From positions 1 through 10,225 of the forward strand of contig CALBCO010000231.1 of NCBI GenBank assembly GCA_937927265.1: 10,225 nucleotides of DNA, written 5' to 3'. Origin of the DNA: an uncultured Verrucomicrobiae bacterium. Lineage in GTDB: Bacteria > Verrucomicrobiota > Verrucomicrobiia > Palsa-1439. Positions 1-6,466 of the stretch are shown one piece after another. The first letter of the stretch is position 1, and every line of letters begins with the position of its first letter. The notes below the pieces were generated by a model that had not been told where the DNA came from, ran no database searches, and was given only the letters and a program-made list of their open reading frames with translations. Both the position numbers and the translations under genes were made by a program.

Positions 1-16
1 CAGCCATCCACTGCAA

Positions 17-229
17 GTGGTTGGTTCTGCGGGTCAGCGCCTGTTCTCCCCACTTTCAACTGCCACTTATAGGATGATGCCTGATCACATCCATCTCTTT
101 GTCGCCGGCGGCCGAGACTTCGATTGGGGACCATGGGTGCGGCAGAATCCGGTGCGGGCCGGATTGGTAGCGCGAGCCGAGGACTGGCCATCATATCAAG
201 GGGAGATTGTGTGGCTTGAATATCGCTGA
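17..229 (+). pseudogene. Remnant of a REP-associated Y1 (HUH) transposase, internally deleted
   Basis: An open frame of about 70 codons joins two ends of the REP-associated tyrosine transposase (RAYT, IS200/IS605-like Y1) family. Around 74-106 it encodes MMPDHIHLFVAGG, the HUH metal-binding motif with its two His codons at 86-88 and 92-94. From about 136 it encodes WVRQNPVRAGLVARAEDWP followed by a YQGEI tail, the usual C-terminal end of this family. Intact members have roughly 60-90 residues between these motifs, including the catalytic Tyr; here only about ten remain and no catalytic Tyr can be placed. The N-terminal part before the HUH motif also does not look like the family, so the 5' end is lost or outside the recognisable region. 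The copy cannot be an active transposase. Family assignment rests on the two motifs and is fairly secure; the deletion boundaries are inferred. Confidence 0.75.
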
Positions 230-959
230 CGCACGACCGGCGGCTCACAGAGCCGCCGCCACACCCGAAATCGTTTTTGAGGACGACGATGTGTTGGTGG
301 TAGACAAGCCGGGCGGGCTCGTCTGTCATTCGGCGCAACAGCCGGGACAGCCCTCGCTGGCCGACTGGGTGCGCGCGCGCGGGGTGACGCCTCGGTTTGT
401 GAACCGGTTGGATCGGGAAACGAGCGGATTGGTCGTGGTGGCCAAGAACGAGCGAGCGGCCAAGATTCTCGGCAAACAGGCGTTGCGCCGCGAGATTGAA
501 AAAGAGTATGTGGCGATTTGTTGGGGCCGGCTCACGGTAGAGGCGGGGCTGATTGACCAGCCCATCGGACTGACGCGCGGTTCACCGGTCTATACGAAAC
601 GAGTTGTGGATGCCGCCGGCAAACCCAGCCGGACCGAATACCGAGTGGCCCAACACCTGCGCGGGTTCACCGTGGTCTGGCTGCGACCGCGGACGGGGCG
701 GACGCATCAGTTGCGGGTGCATCTGGCGTGGCTGGGGCATCCGATTGTCGGCGACAAGATTTACGGGCCGAACGAGCAGTGGTATTTGAAGTTTATTGAG
801 GACGGCGTGACTGAAGAAATGTTGACCCAACTGTTGTTGCCGCGCCACGCGTTGCACGCGGCGGCGGTGACGTTGACGCAGCCGACGACGCAACAGCGTT
901 GCCGGTGGGAGGCGTCCTTGCCGGCGGACATGCGGCGGTTCATTGAGGAGCATCGTTGA
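216..959 (+). CDS. RluA-family RNA pseudouridine synthase
   Basis: Cytoplasmic enzyme expected to isomerise specific uridines to pseudouridine in rRNA or tRNA. The RluA catalytic motif RLDRETSG is at residues 64-71 with catalytic Asp66. The N-terminal strand EDDDVLVVDKPGG precedes it, and the conserved C-terminal motifs RPRTGRTHQLRVHL (157-170) and HPIVGDKIYG (175-184) are complete. No N-terminal S4 domain is present, so this is the short, stand-alone form of about 250 aa; the exact target (RluC, RluD, TruC or RluA type) cannot be told. Only TTG starts are available: 207 and 216. The purine-rich AAGGGGAG at 198-205 lies 1 nt from the first and 10 nt from the second, so 216 is preferred. The start region overlaps the last codons of the transposase relic. 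The stop TGA at 957-959 overlaps the next ATG, which suggests co-translation with the transporter. Confidence 0.92.
   Translation: MNIADARPAAHRAAATPEIVFEDDDVLVVDKPGGLVCHSAQQPGQPSLADWVRARGVTPRFVNRLDRETSGLVVVAKNERAAKILGKQALRREIEKEYVAICWGRLTVEAGLIDQPIGLTRGSPVYTKRVVDAAGKPSRTEYRVAQHLRGFTVVWLRPRTGRTHQLRVHLAWLGHPIVGDKIYGPNEQWYLKFIEDGVTEEMLTQLLLPRHALHAAAVTLTQPTTQQRCRWEASLPADMRRFIEEHR
945..950 (+). promoter_or_regulatory. Ribosome binding site of the MFS transporter gene
   Basis: GAGGAG lies inside the 3' end of the pseudouridine synthase gene, 8 nt before the ATG at 959. This spacing favours ATG 959 over the in-frame TTG at 956. The start codon shares one base with the upstream stop (TGATG), so translation is probably coupled. 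Confidence 0.6.
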
Positions 960-2200
960 TGCGCGCAGTGTTCGCCAACCGCAACTTCTGCCGGCTCTGG
1001 ATTGCGCAGATTGTGCTGACGCTCGGCGACGGTTTGATGCAGATGGGATTGCTGGAAGTCTTCCGCTCTCACCGGCTGAATGTGCCTGTCGAAACGGCCA
1101 AAATGTTTTTTGCCATTGCCTTGCCGGGGTTGGTGCTCGGCCCGTTCGCGGTGGCGTACCTCGACCGTTGGCAACGGCGCAGTGTGTTGATGCTCAGCGA
1201 CGCGGTGCGGGCCGTGATTGTGGTTGGGATCGTGGTCTGGTTGTTGCCGCTACTGACCGGCCGGGTGGAATATCGCACGCTGGCGTTGGTGTACGTGATG
1301 ATCGGGTTGATCGGGGCGATTGCGACCTTTTACCTGCCGGCTCGGACGGCGCTGATGCCCAATCTCGTCCCGGCGGACCAGTTGGTGAAGGCGAACACGT
1401 TGTTCGCGACCAGTCTGGCGGCCACGACGGTCGGTGGCCGGGCGCTGGGCGGTTTTGTCGCCGAGGTGGCCGGCGTGCAATGGGCGGTGCTGGCCAACGC
1501 GGCGGCGTATTTGGTCAGCGTTTTTTTGCTGTGGCGAATCCGGATGAATCCGCACGCGACCACAGGCGGGACGGAGAAGCCGGGCGGGTGGCGGGAGTTT
1601 TGCGCCGGGTTGCGGTACTTGTGGGAACATCCCGTCGCGTTGCCGTTGGTCATTCTGGCTGGGGTGTTCGCCTTTTTGCTGGGCGTGCTGATGGTGGCGT
1701 TTGTGGGCTACGCGATGGAGACCTTGGGACTGGGCACGGGCGGCGTCGGGTATTTGATCGGCGCGGCCGGCGTGGGCGCCGGGGTGGGTATTGTCCTCAT
1801 CAATCGCGCCAAACGATGGGTAGAGGTGGTCTGGTTGCCGGCAGCGCAATTGTTGGTCGCGGCCGGGGTGTTGGTGCTGCTGAGTTGCACGACAAATGTA
1901 TGGATCGCTGCCGCGTTGGTGATTGTGCTCGGCGCAATTGCGGCCACGGTGATGATCCAGATTGACGCCAAAATGCAGGCGCAGGTCGCTGACGCCCGCC
2001 GGGGCGCGGTGTTTGCGGCGCGGGGGATGTTGACGTCGGCGACGATGATCGTGGCGTTTTGGCTGCAATTCGGGACGGAGTTATTTCGGCAAACGCCGCC
2101 GCCGGTGATTTTGTTCTGGCTGGGTTTTGGCGCGGCTGTGTTGGCGGTGTTAACGTTTTTGGCGTTGCGTCGGCGCACCCGCAACCACTCCGGTCTATAA
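959..2200 (+). CDS. MFS transporter (MFS_3 / EntS-like class), substrate unknown
   Basis: A 413-aa polytopic inner-membrane protein, the normal length for a 12-TM major facilitator. The start MRAVFANRNFCRLWIAQ followed by LTLGDGLMQMG is typical of the MFS_3 group. The loop 2-3 motif A is seen as YLDRWQRRSVL (about 67-77). A second family signature, ANTLFATSLAATTVGGRALGG, covers about 145-165, followed by hydrophobic segments to about residue 403 and a basic tail RRRTRN. A cytoplasmic central loop rich in Gly, Lys and Glu (about 198-215) separates the two halves. Relatives include enterobactin/multidrug exporters and lysophospholipid flippases, so the substrate cannot be assigned from sequence. 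The gene follows the pseudouridine synthase by a TGATG overlap. Its stop codon TAA (2198-2200) lies inside the left arm of a 24-bp palindrome. Confidence 0.88.
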   Translation: MRAVFANRNFCRLWIAQIVLTLGDGLMQMGLLEVFRSHRLNVPVETAKMFFAIALPGLVLGPFAVAYLDRWQRRSVLMLSDAVRAVIVVGIVVWLLPLLTGRVEYRTLALVYVMIGLIGAIATFYLPARTALMPNLVPADQLVKANTLFATSLAATTVGGRALGGFVAEVAGVQWAVLANAAAYLVSVFLLWRIRMNPHATTGGTEKPGGWREFCAGLRYLWEHPVALPLVILAGVFAFLLGVLMVAFVGYAMETLGLGTGGVGYLIGAAGVGAGVGIVLINRAKRWVEVVWLPAAQLLVAAGVLVLLSCTTNVWIAAALVIVLGAIAATVMIQIDAKMQAQVADARRGAVFAARGMLTSATMIVAFWLQFGTELFRQTPPPVILFWLGFGAAVLAVLTFLALRRRTRNHSGL

Positions 2201-2246
2201 CCGGACGATCGTCCGGTTATCGGTAATGCGGCAGGAGCGCGGGGCG
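2194..2246 (+). repeat. Left copy of a 53-bp direct repeat with a perfect 24-bp palindrome
   Basis: The palindrome at 2197-2220 is built from the half-site ATAACCGGACGA and its exact reverse complement. It contains the stop codon of the MFS transporter. The repeat continues through CGGTAATGCGGCAGGAGCGC to about 2246 and recurs in the same orientation at 2689-2741 with about six substitutions. GCAAGGAC follows both copies, after a roughly 10-nt insertion in the second. The perfect dyad could form a 12-bp (or 10-bp plus loop) RNA hairpin and act as a Rho-independent-like terminator or an mRNA-end stabiliser, but no U tract follows it. It could also be a dispersed extragenic repeat; copy number elsewhere is not known. 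Confidence 0.75.
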
Positions 2247-2264
2247 CAAGGACCGCCAGCCCAA

Positions 2265-2675
2265 CCCAAGTCCGTCAGTCAAAGAAACGCGTGGTTTGAT
2301 TTGCAAGCACAGCTTGTGGGAGGCGTTTTTCCGGCGCGACATTTGCCACCAGTTGGGCATGCGGCAGCTCCACATGGTTGTTGTGTTTCTTCTGGCGTGA
2401 GCTTGCTGGAGTGAGACACGAGACCCGTTCACACTGCGCCTCGTGGCGGTGAGGGCGGTTTTGACCAACGCCCCCGTTGGGGACTCGGTAGCGCCGAGGC
2501 GTTTGGAATGGCGTCGTAAAACCATGCCGCCATCTTGGCGATTCTGGCAACGGTCGGCAAGGGACTATTCTGCGCTCGAGGCGACGTGGTGCAGTGCGAC
2601 TACGCCTTTGCAACGACTTACACCGCTGCTCCCGCCAAACTGTTCGAAATTTCACCCCTGACTGACAAACTTGGG
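2265..2675. repeat. Imperfect terminal inverted repeat pair (possible MITE-like element)
   Basis: The 17-nt sequence CCCAAGTCCGTCAGTCA at 2265-2281 and the reverse complement of 2659-2675 match at 15 of 17 positions; the difference is CC versus TT in the middle. They enclose about 410 bp with no transposase gene. The arrangement would fit a small non-autonomous element nested between the two longer direct repeats. No clear target-site duplication directly abuts the arms, so this may equally be a chance or older inverted repeat. Confidence 0.35.
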
Positions 2676-2688
2676 CTAACCAGCCCAA
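2671..2688. terminator. Candidate hairpin between convergent transcription units
   Basis: TTGGGCT (2671-2677) and AGCCCAA (2682-2688) pair perfectly over 7 bp around an AACC loop. It lies just beside the palindrome at 2692-2715, downstream of the pst operon when read on the minus strand. No T-rich tract follows on either strand, so classical intrinsic termination is only a possibility. Confidence 0.35.
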
Positions 2689-2741
2689 TCTATAACCGGA
2701 CGATCATCCGGTTATCGGCAATGCGACAGGAACGCAGAGCG
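2689..2741 (+). repeat. Right copy of the 53-bp direct repeat with near-palindrome
   Basis: This is the second copy of the repeat at 2194-2246, 495 bp away in the same orientation. The 24-bp palindrome at 2692-2715 differs from the left copy by one G-to-A change, so one pair of the dyad is lost (GATCA instead of GATCG at its centre-right). It lies about 60 bp beyond the stop codon of the 98-aa gene, so the two copies sit at the 3' ends of the two convergent units. This placement suits a role in transcription termination or 3'-end protection, but the function is inferred. Confidence 0.7.
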
Positions 2742-2773
2742 GAACGCGAGCAAGGACACTGCGCAAGCCTCCG

Positions 2774-3070
2774 CTAGCGCGAACGGGCGGCGACGGGTTT
2801 CCGATAAGGGCTGTGGAGGTTGAAGTAAATGCCGCAGAGCGGCCGCACGCCTTCGGTCTCGCTCAGGATGACGGTGAGGTGCTTGTCGAGCGCAATGCCG
2901 TGACGAAGCCCTTCAGCACGGTGTTCGAAGGCGTCAATCGCCTTGGCCACCAAGGATTGCAAGGCAGCAAGAAACTGATCGGGCGTTTTTTCGATGCAGA
3001 CGATGTATTTGTCGTATTGGCGCGCGGCCACGGCGATCTCGCGTTGGAAATCTTCCACATGCAGACTCAT
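2774..3070 (-). CDS. Uncharacterised 98-aa protein downstream of the PhoR-like kinase
   Basis: I do not recognise a family. The protein starts MSLHVEDFQREIAVAARQYD and has an amphipathic, charged composition suited to helices up to about residue 60. A more hydrophobic segment, HLTVILSETEGVRPLCGIYFNL (about 64-85), follows, then a basic tail. It has no signal peptide and no membrane span, so it is probably cytoplasmic. It begins 39 bp after the kinase stop codon in the same orientation and is probably the last gene of the operon. The start is ATG at 3070-3068; the upstream sequence has no clear Shine-Dalgarno. Its balanced composition, with no excess of Arg/Pro, argues that it is a real gene rather than a random open frame. 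A role in phosphate signalling is only suggested by position. Confidence 0.6.
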   Translation of the reverse strand: MSLHVEDFQREIAVAARQYDKYIVCIEKTPDQFLAALQSLVAKAIDAFEHRAEGLRHGIALDKHLTVILSETEGVRPLCGIYFNLHSPYRKPVAARSR

Positions 3071-3109
3071 GAGGTGGAATTATTAACCGAAGACCAACGC
3101 GCCAGCAAG

Positions 3110-4888
3110 TCAGGCAATCGGCAAGGTAAAGAAGAACCGGCTGCCGTGGCCCACTTCGCTCTCGGCCCAAACCCGGCCCCCGTGGGCTTGGACGAGGTGT
3201 TTGACAATGGACAATCCCAGTCCGGTGCCGCCCAGTTCGCGACTGCGGGCTTTGTCCACCCGGTAGAATCGCTCGAAGATGCGCGGCAAATGCTCCGCAG
3301 CAATGCCGGGACCGTTGTCAGCCACACAACATTCCACTTCGTCGTCAAGCGCACGCGCGCTGAGCGTCACCGTGCCGCCCCGTTGGGTGTATTTCAGGGC
3401 GTTGTCGAGCAAGTTGATGAACACCTGCCGCAGTCGTTCGCGGTCGGCGCGCACGTCGGGGAGGTCTGGCGGGATGGCCAGGTGAACCGTGATGGATTTT
3501 TCGCGTGCGCGGCCGCTCAGTTCCTCTACGAGCGTGGAGGCCAATTCGGCAAGGGCAAGCCGTGTGTAATCCAACTTGGCCCGTTGCGATTCCAGCGCGG
3601 AGATGCTGAGGAGGTCTTCGATAAGGTTTTCCAATTGCTGCGCATGTTTTTGAATTGTCCGGAGAAACTGTTGGGCGGTGGCGGGGTCGGGTGGCGCACT
3701 GTCGAGCAGCGTTTCGACGTAGCCTTTGATGATGGAAAGCGGTGTACGCAGTTCGTGGCTGACGTTGGCGACGAATTCTTTGCGCAGGTTTTCGAGTTGT
3801 TTGAGACGGGTGATGTCATGAAACACCACCACGGTGCCCGCGCCGTCAGGAAGTTGCGCCGCGTTGACCGCGAAGGTGCGTTCGCTTGGCGTTAGAAAGG
3901 TCAATTCGCGCATCCCGGGTTGCGCGAGGAGTTCTTCGAGGGCGACGTGGCGGAATACCTCACGCACCGTCTTGCCCAGGGCCTCGTCGCTAAGCTGGAA
4001 TTGCTCGCGCAAGGCCCGGTTGATCAACCGCAGCCGGTTGTCACTGCCGACGACCAACACCCCTTCGGTCATGCCGGTGAGGACGCTAGCCAATTCGGTT
4101 TTCTCGGCTGCCAACTCCCGCAACCGGCCCGCTAGTTGGGTGCTCATCATGTTGAGCGCCTCACCGAGGCGTTCCAGTTCAGGACCACCGATGACCGGCG
4201 CACGGTGGGAAAAATCACCGGCGGTCATCGCGACGGCCATTTGTTGCATCCCAGCCAGTGGCCCGGTCACCCGACGCGCCACGATATATAACACCGGCAA
4301 CGCCAACAGTCCCACCAGCGCGCTCGCACCAGAAATGGTCCGGCCCACGTGCGCCACCGTGTCGTCAATTTCCCGCAACGACACCGCCACCCGCACAAAA
4401 CCCAGTAGCTGGTCGCCCTCGCGCACCGCCACTGCGGCGTAGCGGAGTGGTTGGTTGACGGTGGCGCTGACGCGCAGGTCGTAGCCCGTGGGAGCCTGCA
4501 ATGCCTGTTGAATTTCTGGTCGAGTCCAGTGGGACTCGATTTGTGGCAGCAGCGCGGGCGGCGTGCCGGATTCTCCGAGCACGATCCCGTGGGCATCCAT
4601 CACCGTGACGCGCAACCCGGTGCGGGCAGCGAGGTCGTGGGCGAGGTCATTGATGCGCGGGTCGGCGGTCGCCAGCAACGAGCGAAAGGATGGCTCGGCG
4701 AGTTGAGCGTGCCGGCGGAGATGGTCGTCCATGCGTTGCCGCAGGTAGTCTGGCAAGGTGAGACGCAGGGTGAGATTGACTGCGGCCAGCAAGATCGCCA
4801 ACAGCAACACCAATCCCAGAAACCACCGCCATGGAAGCGAAAATTGAGCCATCATCCGCGAACATTGTAGTGGCGGGACCATGTTCAT
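3110..4888 (-). CDS. phoR: PhoR-like membrane sensor histidine kinase
   Basis: A 592-aa two-component sensor kinase of PhoR/WalK architecture, expected to autophosphorylate and pass phosphate to a response regulator. TM1 is at about 22-43, followed by an extracytoplasmic segment of about 140 residues (44-183) that I cannot assign to a named sensor fold. TM2 is at about 187-207, then a HAMP domain (about 206-258) and a PAS domain (about 265-362, with EGVLVVGSDNRLRLIN). The H box FVANVSHELRTPL carries phospho-acceptor His378. The catalytic domain has the N box NLLDNALKYT (Asn496), G1 DNGPGI (524-529), the F-box region IFERFYRVD and G2 GGTGLGLS (553-560); all look intact. It starts 50 bp after pstB2. 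An in-frame ATG pair at 4855/4852 is an alternative start, and neither has a clear ribosome binding site. The pst context supports the PhoR name, but the cognate PhoB is not in the window, so the specificity is inferred. Confidence 0.85.
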   Translation of the reverse strand: MNMVPPLQCSRMMAQFSLPWRWFLGLVLLLAILLAAVNLTLRLTLPDYLRQRMDDHLRRHAQLAEPSFRSLLATADPRINDLAHDLAARTGLRVTVMDAHGIVLGESGTPPALLPQIESHWTRPEIQQALQAPTGYDLRVSATVNQPLRYAAVAVREGDQLLGFVRVAVSLREIDDTVAHVGRTISGASALVGLLALPVLYIVARRVTGPLAGMQQMAVAMTAGDFSHRAPVIGGPELERLGEALNMMSTQLAGRLRELAAEKTELASVLTGMTEGVLVVGSDNRLRLINRALREQFQLSDEALGKTVREVFRHVALEELLAQPGMRELTFLTPSERTFAVNAAQLPDGAGTVVVFHDITRLKQLENLRKEFVANVSHELRTPLSIIKGYVETLLDSAPPDPATAQQFLRTIQKHAQQLENLIEDLLSISALESQRAKLDYTRLALAELASTLVEELSGRAREKSITVHLAIPPDLPDVRADRERLRQVFINLLDNALKYTQRGGTVTLSARALDDEVECCVADNGPGIAAEHLPRIFERFYRVDKARSRELGGTGLGLSIVKHLVQAHGGRVWAESEVGHGSRFFFTLPIA

Positions 4889-4938
4889 GCAAATGCGCCC
4901 ATGTTACTTTCGCGTGTCCATTGGTTCACAAACGGATG

Positions 4939-5706
4939 TCAACCGTATCGGCCTTCGATGTAGTCGGCGGTGCGTGGGTCTTTCGGGGTCAGAAACAGGT
5001 CGGTAGTCTTGGCATGCTCTACCACTTCACCCATCAGCATAAAAACACATTCGTCACTGACCCGACGGGCTTGGCCCATGTTGTGGGTGACGATGACGAT
5101 GGTGTAATGCCCGGCCAAGGCGCGCATCAACTCCTCAATGCCCAGCGTGCCGGCGGTGTCGAGCGCGCTGCACGGTTCGTCCATCAGGATGATCTGCGGC
5201 TTCAACGGCAACAACCGGGCGATGCAGAGTTTTTGTTGTTGCTCCAATTGCAGGCCGGTCGCCCGATGCTGGAGCCGGTCTTTCAGGTCATCCCACAACA
5301 GCACTTCGCGCAACGCCTTTTCCACGGCATCGTCCAACTCGGACTTCCGCAGGTCGCGGCGCTCGCTGTGGATGCGCAGGCCGAACACGACGTTCTCGTA
5401 GATCGAGATCGGCAACGGATTGGGCCGCTGAAACACCATGCCGACGTGTTTGCGCAACTCGATGAGCGATACGTCGGGCGCAAGGATGTTTTGGCCGAGC
5501 ACGGTAATCTCGCCGGTGGTCGTGACGTAGCCGAAGCGTTCGTTGATCCGGTTGAAGCAACGCAACAACGTCGTCTTGCCGCAGCCAGACGGGCCAATCA
5601 GACCGGTAATCTTGCCCTGCGGGATGTTGACGGTGACGTTTTTCAACGCCTGAAATTTCGCGTACCACAGGTTCAGGTCGCGGGTGGTGATGCTGAAGTG
5701 GTTCAT
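4939..5706 (-). CDS. pstB: Phosphate ABC transporter ATPase, second copy (PstB2), with degenerate signature motif
   Basis: A 255-aa PstB-type ATPase that would bind the cytoplasmic face of PstC/PstA. Walker A GPSGCGKTT (38-46), the Q-loop GMVFQRPNPLP with Gln93, Walker B ILMDEPCSALD (Asp176, Glu177) and the switch His208 in VTHN are all normal. The ABC signature is not: where PstB proteins have LSGGQQQRL, this protein has LQLEQQQKL (152-160), so Ser-Gly-Gly is replaced by Gln-Leu-Glu. The rest of the protein aligns without gaps, so this is not a frameshift. The Pro after SALD is Thr. The start ATG overlaps the pstB1 stop (ATGA), with GGAG (5717-5714) 7 nt upstream. Its lost signature complements the intact one in PstB1, which suggests a heterodimer. 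Phosphate specificity follows from close PstB similarity and the operon. Confidence 0.92.
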   Translation of the reverse strand: MNHFSITTRDLNLWYAKFQALKNVTVNIPQGKITGLIGPSGCGKTTLLRCFNRINERFGYVTTTGEITVLGQNILAPDVSLIELRKHVGMVFQRPNPLPISIYENVVFGLRIHSERRDLRKSELDDAVEKALREVLLWDDLKDRLQHRATGLQLEQQQKLCIARLLPLKPQIILMDEPCSALDTAGTLGIEELMRALAGHYTIVIVTHNMGQARRVSDECVFMLMGEVVEHAKTTDLFLTPKDPRTADYIEGRYG

Positions 5707-6464
5707 CCGAAGACTCCGTGCGTGTAGTCGTACGTCCGCCGGTCGCGCGGGGTTTCGGAGAAGATTTTTTCGGTCGCGTCCAGTTCGACCAGTTCGCCGT
5801 TGAACAGGAACGCCGTCCGGTCGGCCAGCCGCCGGGCTTGCTGGACGAGGTTCGTCACGAGCAGGATCGTCATCCGGGCGCGGAGTTCTTTGAGCACGTC
5901 CTCGATCCGCATCGTGGTGACCGGATCAATCGCGATGGAAAACTCATCGAGACAGAGAATCTCCGGGTCGTGCGACAACGCGCGGGCAATCGTCAGCCGT
6001 TGTTGCTGGCCGCCGGACAATTTCGTGCCGAGCGTGTGGAGCCGGTCTTTCACTTCGTCCCAGAGCGCCGCCTGTCGGAGACAACGCTCGACGCGTTGTT
6101 CGAGTTCCGCGCGGTCGGTGATACCGGCCATGCGCGGGGCAAAGGCGACGTTGTCGTAGATGGTCAACGGCAACCCGACCGGCAACGGCGCGACCATGCC
6201 GATGCGCCGGCGCAAGTCATAGACGTTGTTGGTTCGGCGGATGTCTTCGTTATCCACCTTGATCACGCCGGTGACGCGGGCGTGCCGCTCGTGGTCGAGC
6301 GTGCGGTTGAGACAACGCAACAGCGTGGTCTTGCCGGATTGGGCCGGGCCGATGATGGCCAGAATCTCGTTGCGTTGGACGGTGAACGACACGCCGCGCA
6401 AAGCCGGTTTCGCGCCGTAGTGAACGGTCAGGCCTTCAATCTCGATGTGCGGGGCGGGAATCAT
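5703..6464 (-). CDS. pstB: Phosphate ABC transporter ATPase, first copy (PstB1), lacking Q-loop Gln and H-loop His
   Basis: A 253-aa PstB-like ATPase, starting MIPAPHIEIEGLTVHYG as PstB proteins usually do. Walker A GPAQSGKTT (39-47) keeps the GxxxxGK[ST] pattern though the central residues differ from the usual GPSGCGKST. The signature LSGGQQQRL (149-157) is perfect and Walker B LCLDEFSIAID keeps Asp173 and catalytic Glu174. Two key residues are missing: the Q-loop reads GMVAPLP instead of GMVFQKP (Gln replaced by Pro93), and the H-loop reads VTNLVQQA instead of VTHNMQQA (His replaced by Asn205). The D-loop SALD is IAID. The protein is otherwise full length and ungapped, so it is probably functional in partnership with PstB2. 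ATG 6464 lies 2 bp after the pstA stop, with GGAAG (6480-6476) 11 nt upstream; ATG 6473 is an alternative start. The stop overlaps the pstB2 start (ATGA). Confidence 0.9.
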   Translation of the reverse strand: MIPAPHIEIEGLTVHYGAKPALRGVSFTVQRNEILAIIGPAQSGKTTLLRCLNRTLDHERHARVTGVIKVDNEDIRRTNNVYDLRRRIGMVAPLPVGLPLTIYDNVAFAPRMAGITDRAELEQRVERCLRQAALWDEVKDRLHTLGTKLSGGQQQRLTIARALSHDPEILCLDEFSIAIDPVTTMRIEDVLKELRARMTILLVTNLVQQARRLADRTAFLFNGELVELDATEKIFSETPRDRRTYDYTHGVFG

Positions 6465-6466
6465 TG

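Larger units (their letters stand above)
2201..2773. other. Gene-poor convergent intergenic block, rich in repeats and hairpins
   Basis: I see no credible gene in this stretch between the convergent MFS and pst units. The open frames here have Arg/Pro/Ser-rich, low-complexity translations without recognisable domains. What it does hold is two direct repeats with palindromes near its ends, an inverted pair CCCAAGTCCGTCAGTCA (2265-2281) and TGACTGACAAACTTGGG (2659-2675), and several short stem-loops. The stem-loops include CCAACG/CGTTGG around a CCCC loop (2465-2480), CTCGG/CCGAG (2484-2498), ATGGCG/CGCCAT (2508-2533) and TTGGGCT/AGCCCAA (2671-2688). It could be a degraded or non-autonomous mobile element, a structured RNA, or decayed DNA. 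Confidence 0.6.

Noticed and set aside
943..1965. Second plus-strand open frame of 340 codons overlapping the MFS transporter gene
   Set aside because: Its Gly/Arg/Asp-rich translation has no domains, while the overlapping frame encodes a clear membrane transporter with a good ribosome binding site.
2197..2220. Palindrome as an operator for a TetR-type repressor
   Set aside because: The perfect dyad would suit a dimeric repressor, but it overlaps a stop codon at the 3' end of a gene, faces no promoter and is repeated at another 3' end. Repeat or terminator is the simpler reading.
2275..2688. Minus-strand open frame of 137 codons in the intergenic block
   Set aside because: The translation is Arg/Pro/Ser-rich low complexity without a recognisable fold. 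It spans both inverted-repeat arms and hairpins, as expected for non-coding sequence.
2201..2773. CRISPR array or tRNA gene in the intergenic block
   Set aside because: Only two copies of the repeat occur, 495 bp apart, and I found no cloverleaf with a T-loop GTTCGA context at the right spacing.
2813..3895. Long plus-strand open frame (about 360 codons) opposite the kinase gene
   Set aside because: It is antisense to intact kinase motifs (H box, N box, G1, G2) and gives no recognisable domain. Long antisense frames are common in GC-rich DNA.
5215..5275. Frameshift or sequencing error causing the odd signature motif in PstB2
   Set aside because: The frame continues without gaps into QQQKLCIAR and Walker B at the normal spacing, so the change is substitution only.
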